Positions 43,491 to 54,359 of a stretch of DNA of 64,000 nucleotides are shown one piece after another. A program made the translations under genes and the position numbers. Position 1 is the stretch's first letter, and every line of letters begins with the position of its first letter. Origin of the DNA: Acholoe squamosa (lineage: Eukaryota > Annelida > Polychaeta > Phyllodocida > Polynoidae); assembly GCA_949317995.1 (NCBI GenBank), contig OX439049.1, positions 14,260,395 to 14,324,394 on the forward strand, written 5' to 3'. The notes beneath the pieces were generated by a model. That model had not been told where the DNA came from, made no database searches, and worked only from the letters and a program-made list of their open reading frames with translations.

Positions 43491-43829
43491 ATGCTATGGC
43501 TTTGCTACTGACAGCAGGGATGTGTTCTATAACTAATCACACACACCGTCGATTATGATACACCAAACACCCGCTGTCATTCAGTCTGGAAATGAAGGCG
43601 GTTGATAAGAGCGTCAAAATTAAGGCCAGTATAGATGATTGACTGGCACAGGGGCTAACAATAGTCCCTGCTAACCCCTCTATAATGCTGATAACACCGG
43701 CCCATCTACCCTGCCACCCCCTACCTGCCACACACATAATGGACAATGACTCAACCTCCTTAGGGCAACCCTTTGGGGCCACATTATGTCTCATGGTTAA
43801 GGCATCTTTGTCACGTAAACATACCAACA

Positions 43830-44560
43830 CAATTCTGGCGAATCTACTCACCTGCACTGCATTGGGGAATCACAGACCCCTGTCTATACAGGGTTGTATC
43901 ACCCATATCTACAGGGTTGCATCACCCATGTCTACAGGGTTGCATCACCCATGTCTATAGGATTGTATCACCCATGTCTACAGGATTGTATCACCCATGT
44001 CTACAGGATTGTATCACCCATGTCTACAGGGTTGTATCACCCTTGTCTACAGGATTGTATCACCCATGTCTACCGGGTTGTATCACCCATGTCTACCAGG
44101 TTGTATCACCACTGTCTACAGGGTTGTATCACCCATGTCTACCGGGTTGTATCACCACTGTCTACAGGATTGTATCACCCATGTCTACCGGGTTGTATCA
44201 CCCATGTCTACCGGGTTGTATCACCACTGTCTACAGGGTTGTATCACCCATGTCTACAGGGTTGTATCACCCATGTCTACAGGGTTGTATCACCACTATC
44301 TACAGGGTTGCATCACCCATATCTACAGGGTTGCATCACCCATGTCTACAGGGTTGTATCACCACTATCTACAGGGTTGCATCACCCATGTCTACAGGGT
44401 TGCATCACCCATGTCTACATGGTTGCATCACCCCTGTCTACAGGGCTGGCATAATACATGTTTGTAGCCCTTGTGAGTTACTAACAATATGTGTCACGCA
44501 TCATGACGGCCATTCAGCATAGCACAATATAACACTATGCGAACAGTAAAGAGGTTAAAG
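43830..44560. mobile_element. TTAA-family MITE hosting the 23-bp array
   Basis: To the left of the array, CTGGCGAATCTACTCACCTG then CACTGCATTGGGGAATCACA is the hairpin core. To the right, GGCTGGCATAATACATG, TTGTGAGTTACTAAC, CGCATCATGACGGCC and GTAAAGAGGTTAAAG continue the family pattern to its end. The minisatellite sits exactly between, as at 8431-9210. Confidence 0.55.
43880..44445. repeat. 23-bp minisatellite (about 25 copies), open in all three forward frames
   Basis: The unit CCCATGTCTACAGGGTTGTA plus TCA has variants CACTGTC, CATATC, ACCGGG and AGGATTG. As 23 is not a multiple of three, every three units encode a 23-residue repeat, and since the unit has no stop in any phase all three forward frames stay open. 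They encode cyclic permutations of the same peptide, with HPCLQGCITHVYRVV as a typical piece. Long open frames here are therefore a composition effect and not evidence for a gene. Confidence 0.93.
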
Positions 44561-44579
44561 CCCCCATGATGAAGTGTGC

Positions 44580-44770
44580 GCCTCTATTGTCGTCGCGTCA
44601 CGTGACAGCCTCATTAGCATATGGCGGCCATGGAGCCGTCCACTTACCTCTCTCAGCCAATCACATCAATTCTCGCTCTCCATCTGAGGACCAAGCGATC
44701 CCCCTCAATCTACCTTTTTCAAGGTGCTTCAAAATGTCGCGGATTACAGGCAGGGCACAAATGGTAATTG
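44580..44770 (+). promoter_or_regulatory. Promoter-like cluster: E-box, YY1-like, CCAAT
   Basis: GTCACGTGAC (44597-44606) is a perfect E-box palindrome of the USF/TFEB type. ATATGGCGGCCATGG (44619-44633) has a YY1-like core, and AGCCAATCAC (about 44657) is a CCAAT box. The patch is CpG-rich against an AT-rich background. Downstream, an ATG with TCGCGGATTACAGGC context (near 44733) opens a frame reading MSRITGRAQM up to GGTAATTG, a mediocre donor. A gene start is plausible, but no following exon was identified. Confidence 0.35.
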
Positions 44771-44889
44771 ATGTGTCAATGACAGATAAAGTTAATCATT
44801 TTGCCGTCGCAGGAAAACCAATATCGATTTCTGACAAATCGTCCAGCAGACAAACTTTGCCCACCCTGAATCAAACAACCTCCCATTAA

Positions 44890-46352
44890 CTGACTGCCAA
44901 AGTAAAGTGACTTTTTGCCTACTTCTCAGGAAGCGAATGAGTGGTGGGTAGTCAATTGCATGTTGTCTCTGGGGTATGCTAATCGACATATATAACTCAT
45001 GGTTGGAACTATTGGTCCTGGACCTGTGATCTCCATTCATTGTAGAATACAAGGTAAATGTGTCGATAGTTCAGTCGACATACATAGGCCTACATGTTGC
45101 AGTCAATAAATCATTTTTGCATAATCAATAAAATATACTATACATATGGATTGCCTGTAGAGCAGACTGACAAATTTAAACTGAAACCTGACTGTATGGA
45201 GGAGCTTTTAGTGATATTGTCCAGCTGTGTCTCTTTTCTAACCCCCTCCTCTCTTTCTCTTGTGGCCAGCCATTTCATACAGTCTCAATCATATATCAAT
45301 CATAAAGGAAACTTTACCCTTTACAGTTTTACTAATTATTGACCAGGAGCGTCAGACTGTCAGACCTATCAAGGGTAAGTAAGCCGATGGATAGGAATCA
45401 ATATGACATCCCATCATTCACACAGTGGGTTTAAGCTGAGTGAGCAACACCCAGCTTTCAGCACAGAGGTGTGAATATGTCTGACACATAGCTATTGGTA
45501 GTGTGGAGTTAGCAAGGACCCTCCAACCACCAGTCTCGAACACCCAGCTTGTGCTAAAAGAACAGTCTGGGTTCGCCTTTCATGGCTATCGGTAATGATC
45601 TTAGTTCAGCAGGAGCGTGGAAGGTACCATTTCAAATATGTCATGTCTTTAATACATCGGTGAACGATACTGCTCATTATAAATGATCCTAAGGCTCAGA
45701 TCATTTCCACAATCACCTAGTTACAAAACCATCCAGTCCCATTCAGGAACAGGATGATCGAGGCTACCCACCACTGCCAGTCCCTATACACCTGTATGAC
45801 GTCCAGTGTACTCTGCTGTAGGTCGGCATGGTAACACTATCATGCCCATGGTAAAAAGCTACAACAGGTGTTATCTACAACACGTGCTGGACATGTTCAC
45901 ATGTCGTAAATTAACCACATGGAGAGAAATAGTTCTGTCCGCCTCCTGGTCGTCACACCTTCAACACACCTACACAAGCCCGATTGACCAATTCACCCGG
46001 CCCATTGACCAACGCCTACCACCTGCAGCCCCCGCACAGACGCACCTTGCCCACGTCCTCCTCACAAAATATAGGGCAGCAATGTGCATTGCTCGTAACT
46101 CAAAAAGAAATCAAATTTAAATTTTTTGGCAGATGTTATGTACCATTCTTTGATTTGAGGTTCACATCATATTTGAATCAAATCAAAATTGTAGTTTATT
46201 GCAAGGTCAATAATGCAGGTAATGTTGCTTGTATCAGAGAATTTAAGGTAATTGCAGTTAGTTAGACTCTCTGATGTCCCAAAACTCTGGCCCCTTTATA
46301 CTTGTCTTTTCCATTACATTGTTTCTCCAGAAGTAAAATCAATAGCCTTGAG
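44890..46352. other. No supported gene
   Basis: Unique sequence with short frames on both strands. ACCCAGCTTTCAGCACAG and ACACCCAGCTTGTGCTA near 45450 and 45540 are weakly similar. No splice-bounded exon was found. Confidence 0.3.
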
Positions 46353-46493
46353 CAGGGATGAAAGTCACAGAGCACAGAAATCCCTGAAATGGTCCAATAT
46401 CCGCCCGAAAACCTTGGTTTATATATGAATGTATAGGGCCTGGAACTTCAAAATCCCTGAAATCAGGGAAATCCCTGAAGACTTTCATCCCTG
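46353..46493. mobile_element. CATCCCTG MITE with target duplication CTTGAG
   Basis: CAGGGATGAAAGTC and GACTTTCATCCCTG are perfect 14-bp inverted termini. CTTGAG occurs at 46347-46352 and 46494-46499, followed on the right by CA. The subterminal box is ATCCCTGAAATCAGGGAAAT then CCCTGAAG. The youngest-looking member of the group in this window. Confidence 0.88.
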
Positions 46494-47439
46494 CTTGAGC
46501 AAGTCTAGCTTGTGGTCTGACATCAGCACTCCCATTCACAGATAGGAACCAACTCCATGCAGGTGTTAAGTAGTGTTATAGTCCTATACTTTCACAAGAC
46601 ATCTGCTTGGAGGACCAGATGCTACTCACACAGGTCATTCGCACCACCAAGCCACTATTCGCATAACTCCCTCCAAAACTGTGCTATTCGCACCACATTG
46701 CCAAAAAAAAGCGGGAAAGTTGATACATGGATCAACATCATATACCTTCACCATTGGAGGCAAAAAGTGTCTTATGGTTGCCAACCAACTGATTCTGTAG
46801 AATATAGACAATTACTCAAAATATACAATAGTTGGTACTGAAATACCTTTTCCTGCAAGTCCCCTACATCTCCTCCTTTAATGACACTACAAATTCAATA
46901 AGTTATTCTCCCTCTTATATATAAAATTTCCATCTTTTTTTAAACTTATTCGCACCACCAAAATGACTGAAAATGAGAGGACCCTAGTTGTCTCCTATAA
47001 CTCTTTTCGAGTTAAAAACCTTTACAACCAACCTTTTATCCCAAGCATTGACGTATCTAGAAAGCTAGTGTAAACACATTTGGTGCCTGATAGGCAGATC
47101 ACTACTTGTAATTTGCAGGCCTGGTTTTATATCATTTCCTTTTTTTTTTGACAAGTTTGTGTAAGTTATTATTAACACTATATTTCTGCCATCTTCCTTC
47201 GATTTCACCTTTAATACTGGTTCCAATAATTCGTCTGTGAGGGATAATCAGTTTGAGTTTCAAACAGATTAATTACAATTTTTTGTAATAAAAAAACAAA
47301 AAAACAACAACAACAAAAACCTGGGAAAGTATGGATGAACCTTAAACAGATATATCATTGAAAGCAGAGTTTTCAGGAACTGAAAAAAAAACAACACTTT
47401 TTGGCGAGGCGGTTAGATTTCACATGACATCGCCAACCG
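46494..47439. other. No supported gene
   Basis: ATTCGCACCAC recurs at 46628, 46688 and 46949 (ATTCGCACCACCAAG, ATTCGCACCACATTG, ATTCGCACCACCAAA), a dispersed short word of unknown meaning. A-rich simple sequence lies at 47283-47320. Confidence 0.35.
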
Positions 47440-47600
47440 CTCGAGTCAATCCTACATCTGCGGGGCGGGCAGAACTAGGATTGGTCGCCGAGCTGATAAT
47501 GACAGGTTCTCTCTAAGTGGTGTGCGTTACCTTAACAACTTAATGGCGGCAGGACATGATCCTCTGCTGCATCAAAGGTTTACAGAGAGAGAGAGAGAAA
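47440..47600 (+). promoter_or_regulatory. CpG-rich promoter-like patch with ATG
   Basis: GGGGCGGGC (47461, Sp1-like), GGATTGGTC (inverted CCAAT) and several CpGs precede TTAATGGCGGCAGGACATG, where an ATG embedded in a GGCGGC context opens a frame MAAGHDPLLHQRF. A GA repeat follows at 47583-47600. No convincing donor is present, so first-exon status is speculative. Confidence 0.25.
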
Positions 47601-48669
47601 AACTTGCCTTTCTCCCAATAGCCCTGCCATGACTTCCACACCCTCTGCCACCACAGCATGCTTTCAATCCATACACTTTGCCACTTGACCCTTACTCTCG
47701 ATTCCAGTTCATGTACTGTGACCCTCAGCACCCACACCTCACACATCAGCCCCCCCCCCCACCTCCCAAAATTGGCTCTCAACCTGAAACATTATTTTCT
47801 GTACTGCTCCCTCCCAACCCTCCAACGAAACCCGTAAATTTGTCCTCCCACCCACCCCCAGCCCTCATCTCCCTCTTAGAGAATCTACAAGTCCCTTTGC
47901 CCTGTAAGGTTTAATATTCTCGTGGAAAATTCCCGTCCTAGTTATTAACACCCCAATTGAGAAAATCCTCTAAAAGAAGAAATTCAAACTCGAACCAACT
48001 TCAATTTTAATGCTAGTTGAAACATGGATTCTAGAGTTAAGTCTGACTGGTGAGATGGGTACAAGTGGGCATCCCAACGGATTTATCTTAAGAGAAGTTC
48101 CGTGTCGGGATAACTCAAGAAGCAAAGGGATTCTATTCCCATTATATTAAGATGAAGGATGTATACAGGTTAGTCGCCAGCACGCCACATTAACTCTTCG
48201 ATCTTATACTCTCTTCATTATACTACGATTTTAATTTTGATAGCATGTTTCTATGTCATAGCAAAGGCAATCTGTACTAGATTGGAAAATAACTATAAAA
48301 TCGTTTTTCTAAGGTCAGAAGATGGTACACGGAAACACAAGAAAGGTTTGTGTTGATGAGCATAGCTGTGTTATGTTTATGCCAATTCCCTGTAGAAAAC
48401 TAGTAGCTGCAATTATGTGCAATGTTTTGGGAGGAAATTGCTGCATTTTGGGAATTGATGAGCATTCGATTTCTTCAGTGTATGACAATTTTGAACAACA
48501 GGAATAATCTCTCCTGTCCCATTATCTCCCATGCCAGAAATGGACAACAGGCAAGCAATACATACACAATACTAATGGTATGACATATGTTAGGGTATTG
48601 TATTTGTAACTATAGCTATTTCTAAAGCCATTCTACCATCGAAACACATCTCAAAACCAAATTGTCGCC
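47601..48669. other. No supported gene; C-rich tract
   Basis: 47640-47890 is a long C/T-rich region with proline-rich readings (PPPPPKIGSQ), consistent with intronic or UTR DNA. The remainder is AT-rich and featureless. Confidence 0.3.
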
Positions 48670-48745
48670 CCCTCGCTATATATATTATCGGACTGAGCGC
48701 CTTTCCGCTACTTTTCAATATGGCCGCTGCCAAGGGAAACCGCTA
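48670..48745 (+). promoter_or_regulatory. TATA plus YY1-like start region
   Basis: CTATATATATTAT (48676) is a TATA-like box, and 45 bp downstream TTTTCAATATGGCCGCTGCC carries a YY1-like core with an embedded ATG. The frame from that ATG closes after 8 codons (MAAAKGNR), so at most a 5' leader or very short ORF is implied. 48746-49669 shows no supported gene. Confidence 0.25.
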
Positions 48746-49669
48746 ACTGGGTTTGAATTCATCATAACCGGAACCATATCGGGAGTTTTATTATTGTCGT
48801 TATTGGATGGTTATTTGTGACCCATGGCGATGGATGAGGCCTATAGAGGTGTATAAATATTGGAAGTGGTTGTGACGCTAAGCTGGAATAGCAGCAATAA
48901 ACATGTTCCTTGAAGGACACATGGAAACCAACTCGATCGAGGAATTGGCTCATTTCTTAACATTGGTTTTTAAAGCCACATGAAGATGATTACTATCGAA
49001 TATCACATTTCAATGTCTAAAATATCTTTTTCTTAAGTTTCAAACTAAACAAGCTGTGTAGAAGATGCGCATGAGAAACATGTGTCCCCCATCAATAAAT
49101 TGCCCCCTCCTCTTTGAAACGGCTTCCCATAACCCTGTATCTGGCACGCATAGACAGACAAAAGAGCAGATATATCTAATTCTAAACTTAAAGTTCCCTA
49201 TACTACTACTCTCTATAATTCTGCCATGCAGTCTTAGACCTAGGGTAGCTCATGCTAACATCGTGAAACCTTGACGTAAGTCCTCTTGAGGACAACAGAG
49301 GGTTGAGAGAAGAAAACCTGTTCAGTTATATTGTGTTAAGGCACCACTGGGACTGTAAGACTTATTCCCCTGTAGCCTTCCCTAAACCCATTGTGGTGCA
49401 GATTAATGTGGTTAGGGACCATCCATCCTCATCCTGGGACCTATATAGCAGGTAACCTGATGGATGGCCAGCCATATCGCTCCATACCTGTACACATAGC
49501 TGACTGATATGTGGGAGCAGCAATGTTGTAAGCTTGGCAGCCATTGTCTGCCTTGCACAGGCTGCCAGCCATCTTGTGGCTTATACCATGGTTATCGCGT
49601 TTTGGCACTGGTCTGTGGTGCTGGACCATGTATTTAGCATGCACTAAAGGCACTGCTACATTGACATAA

Positions 49670-49835
49670 CAGTGGTCGGTCCAGGATTTTGAAAAGGAGG
49701 GGGCGCGGCCCTAAAGCAGGGGGTGCACCCCCTATTTTTGAGCAAATTTTGGGGTCCAAAATATCTCATTAAACTCTTAAGTACTGGGGAAAAGGGTGGG
49801 GCACGCCCCTGTGCCCCCCTCTAAATCCGCCACTG
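49670..49835. mobile_element. CAGTGGYGGATCCAGG MITE (isolated copy)
   Basis: CAGTGGTCGGTCCAGGATTT at the left and CTCTAAATCCGCCACTG at the right; interior TTAAACTCTTAAGTACTGGG. The same family as the two foldback copies, which shows that these are independently mobile and not part of the foldback's own sequence. Confidence 0.75.
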
Positions 49836-50290
49836 CATGTGCTCTGGGGTTATTCTGGCCATCGCACACACTCCTTCCCAGTAGTTCTACTATTACCATG
49901 CCTCTTGGAGACACCTCGACGTAACATTTTGCGTCCACGCTGTCCGGTCCACTCGCCGAGGAAGACGCTGTTTTGATTCGAATCGTAGCGATGTCATCGA
50001 CGGAAAATGCCTAAATTGAGAATAATAACATATCCCATCATGGCCTATACACCCGTGGCCCTTAAATATAGCTGGATATGTTCAGCTCTCTTCATGACAG
50101 CCCCAGATTTGCTGTATTTACAGTGTAAATGGATTATATATGTGCTCGTGTACCAATGACTTGACAGAACATCAACAAGAAATCCAAAATGGGGGAGGAT
50201 CAGACCGTGTCGAATCACAAAACAAATCATTGTATTTCATGGCTTTATAAGGTAAAATAATTAATTTAGTGGTTGAAACCATGGTATAAA

Positions 50291-50378
50291 CGCCATAGTA
50301 GATTGCTAGGCTTCCACTATAGGTCCTTTATCTGGGATAAAAGGACCTAGTGGAAGCCCAGCAATCCATTATGCCCTT
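50291..50378. ncRNA. Long hairpin, pre-miRNA-like size (candidate)
   Basis: GCCATAGTAGATTGCTAGGC plus TTCCACTATAGGTCCTTTAT pairs with ATAAAAGGACCTAGTGGAAG plus CCCAGCAATCCATTATGCC. The stem is about 40 bp with few mismatches and one 2-nt bulge, and the terminal loop (CTGGG) is very small. The overall size (~88 nt) fits an animal miRNA precursor. Against this, the loop is tighter than usual, the stem is almost too perfect, and the window is full of hairpin MITEs. It could equally be a short foldback element. No relatives were noticed in this window. Confidence 0.35.
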
Positions 50379-50924
50379 AATAATGCCTTCTCGCCCCCTG
50401 TAAGTGGCTAATTTTGACATATATATATATATGCCTAATGTTTCACCACATGAAGCCAGCTATCTTTTGGCATATATGTATACATGTATCATCACAAATC
50501 ATAGAAAGTGTGCATATGGGGCCTTACATGTCATTCGCCCAGACATGTGCCCAGAAAAAGAATTCTTATAAGTATGCTTCTACAGGTCAAAATAGTCTGG
50601 ACCTGAGATTTTCATGGAGGTATGAAGATTGTTTCTGTAGGAAATTAAGCCCTCAAGATGGCTTGTAACTCAAATGTCATTCTCCCAGACACAATTTTGC
50701 CCAGACAATTTTGGTCATTTTGGGCACATTTTACCCCCCTGGAGCCCAAAATATGCATATGGGACCATCAAAACCCATATGTAACATGAAGATCTCATCC
50801 AGCCTGACACTTTGAGCCAAAGAAATAGAGGGGGAAACTAATATTCGAAGAGTAGGGGCTGGAATACCTCCAAATTCGTCATATGCAAACCTTCTATGAT
50901 TTTCGACCTTATACCTCATCACTC

Positions 50925-51142
50925 CTGTAGGCAGCCACTTGTGGCATACGTGCCTAATGCCTGTATGTAGGCGGCCATCCTGTGGCATATATCATGCCTT
51001 CTTGCTCTATGCAGGCGGCTATCTTGTGGCATATATATCTTATCTATGTAGGCAGCCATCTTGTGGATCACAAAGCTCAAAGCGCTGTGTAGTATAGCCA
51101 TTCTGTGGCATATATGCCCCATGAAGCTGGTCATCTTATGCC
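50925..51142. repeat. Degenerate ~40-bp tandem repeat (5 copies)
   Basis: TGTAGGCAGCCATCTTGTGG plus CATATAT-like filler recurs near 50926, 50966, 51008, 51045 and 51085. A related phrase, GCTGCCAGCCATCTTGTGGC, appears at 49560, outside the array. Minus-strand readings are short and not supported as coding. Confidence 0.65.
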
Positions 51143-52004
51143 ATCAAGTCACAATTCCATTAATTGTTACTGCTTGCCTCTTTTCAGAGTTATTATAAGC
51201 AACCTGTTAAAGCCATGTATCGGAAGTTGGCTAGAGGAGAGTCGAAAGGAGGGGAGTCAGGCAGGTAGCTGCCAGGATAGTCTAATGTGGAGAGGTGGCC
51301 TGGATTGTATCAGGCTCAAGAAGGGAAATTATATTTGAAAGATCTGTCATCTGGCCTTTAGGACCTGTCTGTTGGCTTTAGACACAGTGCTCAACACCAT
51401 CTGACTGGCTAACGGCCTAATGCATTTAAAATATGTGTTACTAGAGTAGAGAGTGTTATCCTATTATACGTGGATCGGCAACAATGGACTGGGGTTGGTT
51501 CAGCAGTGTTCAAATGCAAAAGCCCTTTTTGGATTAGACAATTCTTTATTATCCATCTACCAGGCATCACAGGGGATGATATTTCTCTCTCGTATTTTCA
51601 TGTCAACAAACTGGATATCTACCCCTTTTAAAATACCTGTACCTATACAGACTATCACTAAGCTACTATAACGTTGTTTCTTTTTCTAAATATTTATATA
51701 TAATCTTATTAATTAAGTTCATCCATACATTAACCCTTACTATATATACCTTACAGTATAATTCCCATCTTAGACATCTCAAAGGTATCCTTGACCAGAA
51801 ACCTCTTTCCTTTACCCTTTTGCTCGATCACAGCTATTCCCAAGAGATTCTAAACCTGGCTTAGCTCTGAATGGCCTTTGCCAATCAATCCCCATGCAGT
51901 GCACCCACACCTCTCCCTTTCTACCAACTCAAAGTCAATCCAGCCCTTTTGAGGCCCTTTGTGGTTGCTCACCAGCCTTTCCTATAGCACCAGCAGGCCA
52001 CACC
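51143..52004. other. No supported gene
   Basis: AT-rich unique sequence. A short open frame at 51453-51671 has no domain or splice evidence. Confidence 0.3.
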
Positions 52005-52007
52005 TTA

Positions 52008-52327
52008 GGGAGTGATCAACAGGGGGGGGCTGGTGGGTTTGCACGCGGATGCGCGAAAAAAATTTCGACCCCCCCCTCTCGAGGGGGTAAAATTTTTTCA
52101 CCCCCCCCCCAATAAGGGACAAAAATCGCGCACGAACGTCCCCTTTTAGCCTATAGTAACGCGTGGGGTTTTCCACTGAAAACAGATGAAATTATTTTGA
52201 CCCCCCCCCCTATCAGAGGTGTTGAAAAAATTTCGCCCCCCCCCCCCCGGTCAAGGGGTTAAAAAAATTCTGACCCCCCTCAAACCCACCAGCCCCCCCC
52301 CCTGTTGTTAAAAAAATGGTCACTCCC
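52008..52327. mobile_element. Isolated G/C-run MITE with TTA target duplication
   Basis: Terminal GGGAGTGATCA and TGGTCACTCCC are inverted repeats flanked by TTA at 52005-52007 and 52328-52330. The interior has long G and C runs (9-13 bases), AAATTATTTTGACCCC and GCGTGGGGTTTTCCACTG. Three-base TTA/TAA duplications fit PIF/Harbinger-type transposition; the superfamily is an inference. It is the clean reference copy for the many versions inside the 18540-25170 foldback. Confidence 0.85.
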
Positions 52328-52330
52328 TTA

Positions 52331-52914
52331 GGACTCTATACACTCCATCTCTTCTCGTGCTTCATGCTAGATCCTTCGCTGTTACGCAAAAAAATGGTGG
52401 GGAAAGTGAAGATTTGTAGGAATACGTCCATTTCTAGTGAAAATGGTGAGCGTAGTGAAAATGCCAAAGGTTTCTCCTGGGAAACTAGACTGGGAAAGAG
52501 TTTGGAACTTATACACTTTGAGAAGAGAGTAGGGGTTGGAGGTGAGCATGCGCATTGGCCATTGGTCCAAATGAAGTGCTGGCCAGTACTTGATGTGCCA
52601 TGTCTTAAAATTTTATACTGTCTTCAAAATTCAAAAGGTGGGCGTGGATAGAACAAGTGCTTTGAAAGTGACACCTATAAGTATTTTGGGGGGTTGGAGG
52701 CCTGAACCTCACAGACATCCACTATATGTCGACTGGACATATCCGTCAGATTGCTTTTTTCTTCTGAGACATTTTCTTTTACTGTAACTCTAGGCCTCCC
52801 TTCAAACCCCACAATCTCCACCCCCTAACTCGCCAAACAACCCCCTCTCCCTGTCCCCAACAACTATATTTTCCCTCCCTCCCTCCTTTCTCGCCGCTCA
52901 CAGGCGTGCCACAC
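52331..52914. other. No supported gene; NRF1/CCAAT-like words
   Basis: GAGCATGCGCATTGGCCATTGG near 52543 combines an NRF1-like GCATGCGCA with CCAAT boxes in inverted orientation, a promoter-like combination. The tract 52790-52900 is pyrimidine-rich and ends in CTCGCCGCTCACAG, an acceptor-like site. Confidence 0.25.
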
Positions 52915-53060
52915 CCGCTTTTTGGCCAGGGCCGATGTTCACCGGAAGTAGGTGCGGTTTCCGCTTCCGGTGCCGTTTTGCAGCGTCTGTCGGCTAAAGT
53001 TACGCTAAAAGGAGGTTTAGGGCCAAGGTCGTTCCCAAGGTGACCTCTAAAGAGAACAAG
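52915..53060. promoter_or_regulatory. CpG-rich block with converging ETS sites
   Basis: ACCGGAAGTAGG (52941) and CCGCTTCCGGTG (52961) are inverted ETS-like cores about 15 bp apart inside a CpG-rich 150-bp patch. The geometry copies the palindrome at 269-295. An open frame follows the acceptor-like CTCACAG at 52899-52905 but closes at several places in every phase. A bidirectional promoter is the simplest reading. Confidence 0.3.
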
Positions 53061-53389
53061 GGGGTGGGCAAAGAAGACGCTCTAGTCCTTATTGTGCACG
53101 AACAGAGACGTGTCTTAAGTGACTTGACTTGTTAATGGTTAGAGATGAGAACTGAATCACATGGCCACATATAGGTTTTACCAGCGGTTAAAATGAAAAA
53201 GGACAGCATGATTTTATAGTATTTCTCACGATTTTGAACAAACGAGGCTATTTATCTACAATTTTACAAGAAAGGCTTTGCTTTATCTTGTTTTGCATCA
53301 CTGGATCCTGATATGAGAGCGTGCACGTAGTCGTATACTGCGGCAATTTTCATTGGCGGCCTTGGTGTTTGACACGCCTTAGTTGACCA

Positions 53390-53515
53390 TTTAAGGGCCG
53401 TACCGTGCCGGAAGTGTCCAGATGCCTGGTCTTCATGTTGCACCAATGCAGTGCTGGTAATTATGCTGCAGTTGTGAACCATGCCTAGAGTTATTAATGA
53501 GTGCATCTATATGCA
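53390..53515. mobile_element. TTAA-family fragment
   Basis: TTTAAGGGCCGTACCGTGCC, GTTGCACCAATGCAGTGCTGG and GTGCATCTATATGCATTATGG: the left terminus and half of the core are retained. Confidence 0.5.
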
Positions 53516-53839
53516 TTATGGTGAATATTGATACAGAGAAATCCCTTACATATCTAAATGAATGTAGACTGGACGAACTTTCTGCTACGGTAACGCTGCA
53601 ATCATACAGTGATACAGTATCCTGACACCAAAATGGGCATAATTCACTCGCCCATACACTATCCAGCCCTGAGAGGATTAGAACCTATTTGACACGTTTA
53701 TGTGAGGATTCTGTGTTCTATTACTCATTCCTGCTGCCCTCCACTGCCGTGTTTTTTTCTCAGTAGGATTCCTGCACGGAACATTTTGTTGAGAAAGATG
53801 ACTTGTGTCATGTGTATTGTCCGCCCACTGAGCTGTTCA

Positions 53840-54060
53840 TAACTACCAGGACCCTCACACTGCCACCAGGGAATAAATCATGTTTTTGGTCCATACTCCA
53901 TTCTACGTGATATACTCTGGCTCCAAGTTATTTGTATGCCAGAACCCTTACACTGCCACCAAGGAATAACTCATATTTTTTGTCTATACTCCATTCTCAA
54001 CTATACTCTGTTTCCATGCTATTGGCATGCCAGGACCTTCACACTGCTACCAAGTTGCTG
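53840..54060. repeat. ~92-bp tandem repeat, 2.3 copies
   Basis: CACACTGCCACCAGGGAATA, CATACTCCATTCT and TATACTCTG recur with starts near 53848, 53941 and 54032. The copies differ by about one base in eight, so it is an old duplication. Confidence 0.75.
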
Positions 54061-54122
54061 CTACCAAGAAGCTGGGCAGTTCCATTGTATCAATGTATAT
54101 TAAAATGGTAATAAAGTAGGAG

Positions 54123-54235
54123 ATGGCGACTAGATGTCACAACCTGAACAGAATCTGGTGTGAAAAAGATATCCAAGGAGAGAGCGAGGAAAAAGTAAAT
54201 AATATGGTGTTCATGGTTTGGAGCAAGGACAATGG
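54123..54235 (+). CDS. Candidate first or internal exon, 37 codons (weak)
   Basis: GAGATGGCGAC gives an ATG in fair context; the frame runs 37 codons through CEKDIQGESEEKVNNMVFMV to a perfect GTGAGT donor at 54236, ending in phase 2. Alternatively TAG at 54118-54120 could act as an acceptor. The composition is hydrophilic and protein-like, but 37 codons is not improbable by chance. It is not phase-compatible with the pair at 55379/55902 in the frame preferred there. Confidence 0.2.
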
Positions 54236-54359
54236 GTGAGTTGGAGCTTCTGTCTGTGCTGCCAGTTGTATATTACACAGTGTGTTTGTATTTATATAAG
54301 GTGATTTATACCACTGTCAGCCACAGGAGATGCCACGTTACGAACAATGTAGAAAGAAT

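Noticed and set aside
43773-44522. Three overlapping forward frames of 156-249 codons
   Set aside because: They all come from one stop-free 23-bp unit; they give the same peptide in permuted form and have no gene context.
47678-47914. Proline-rich forward frame as a coding exon
   Set aside because: It reads through a C/T-rich tract, as expected for pyrimidine-rich intron or UTR sequence.
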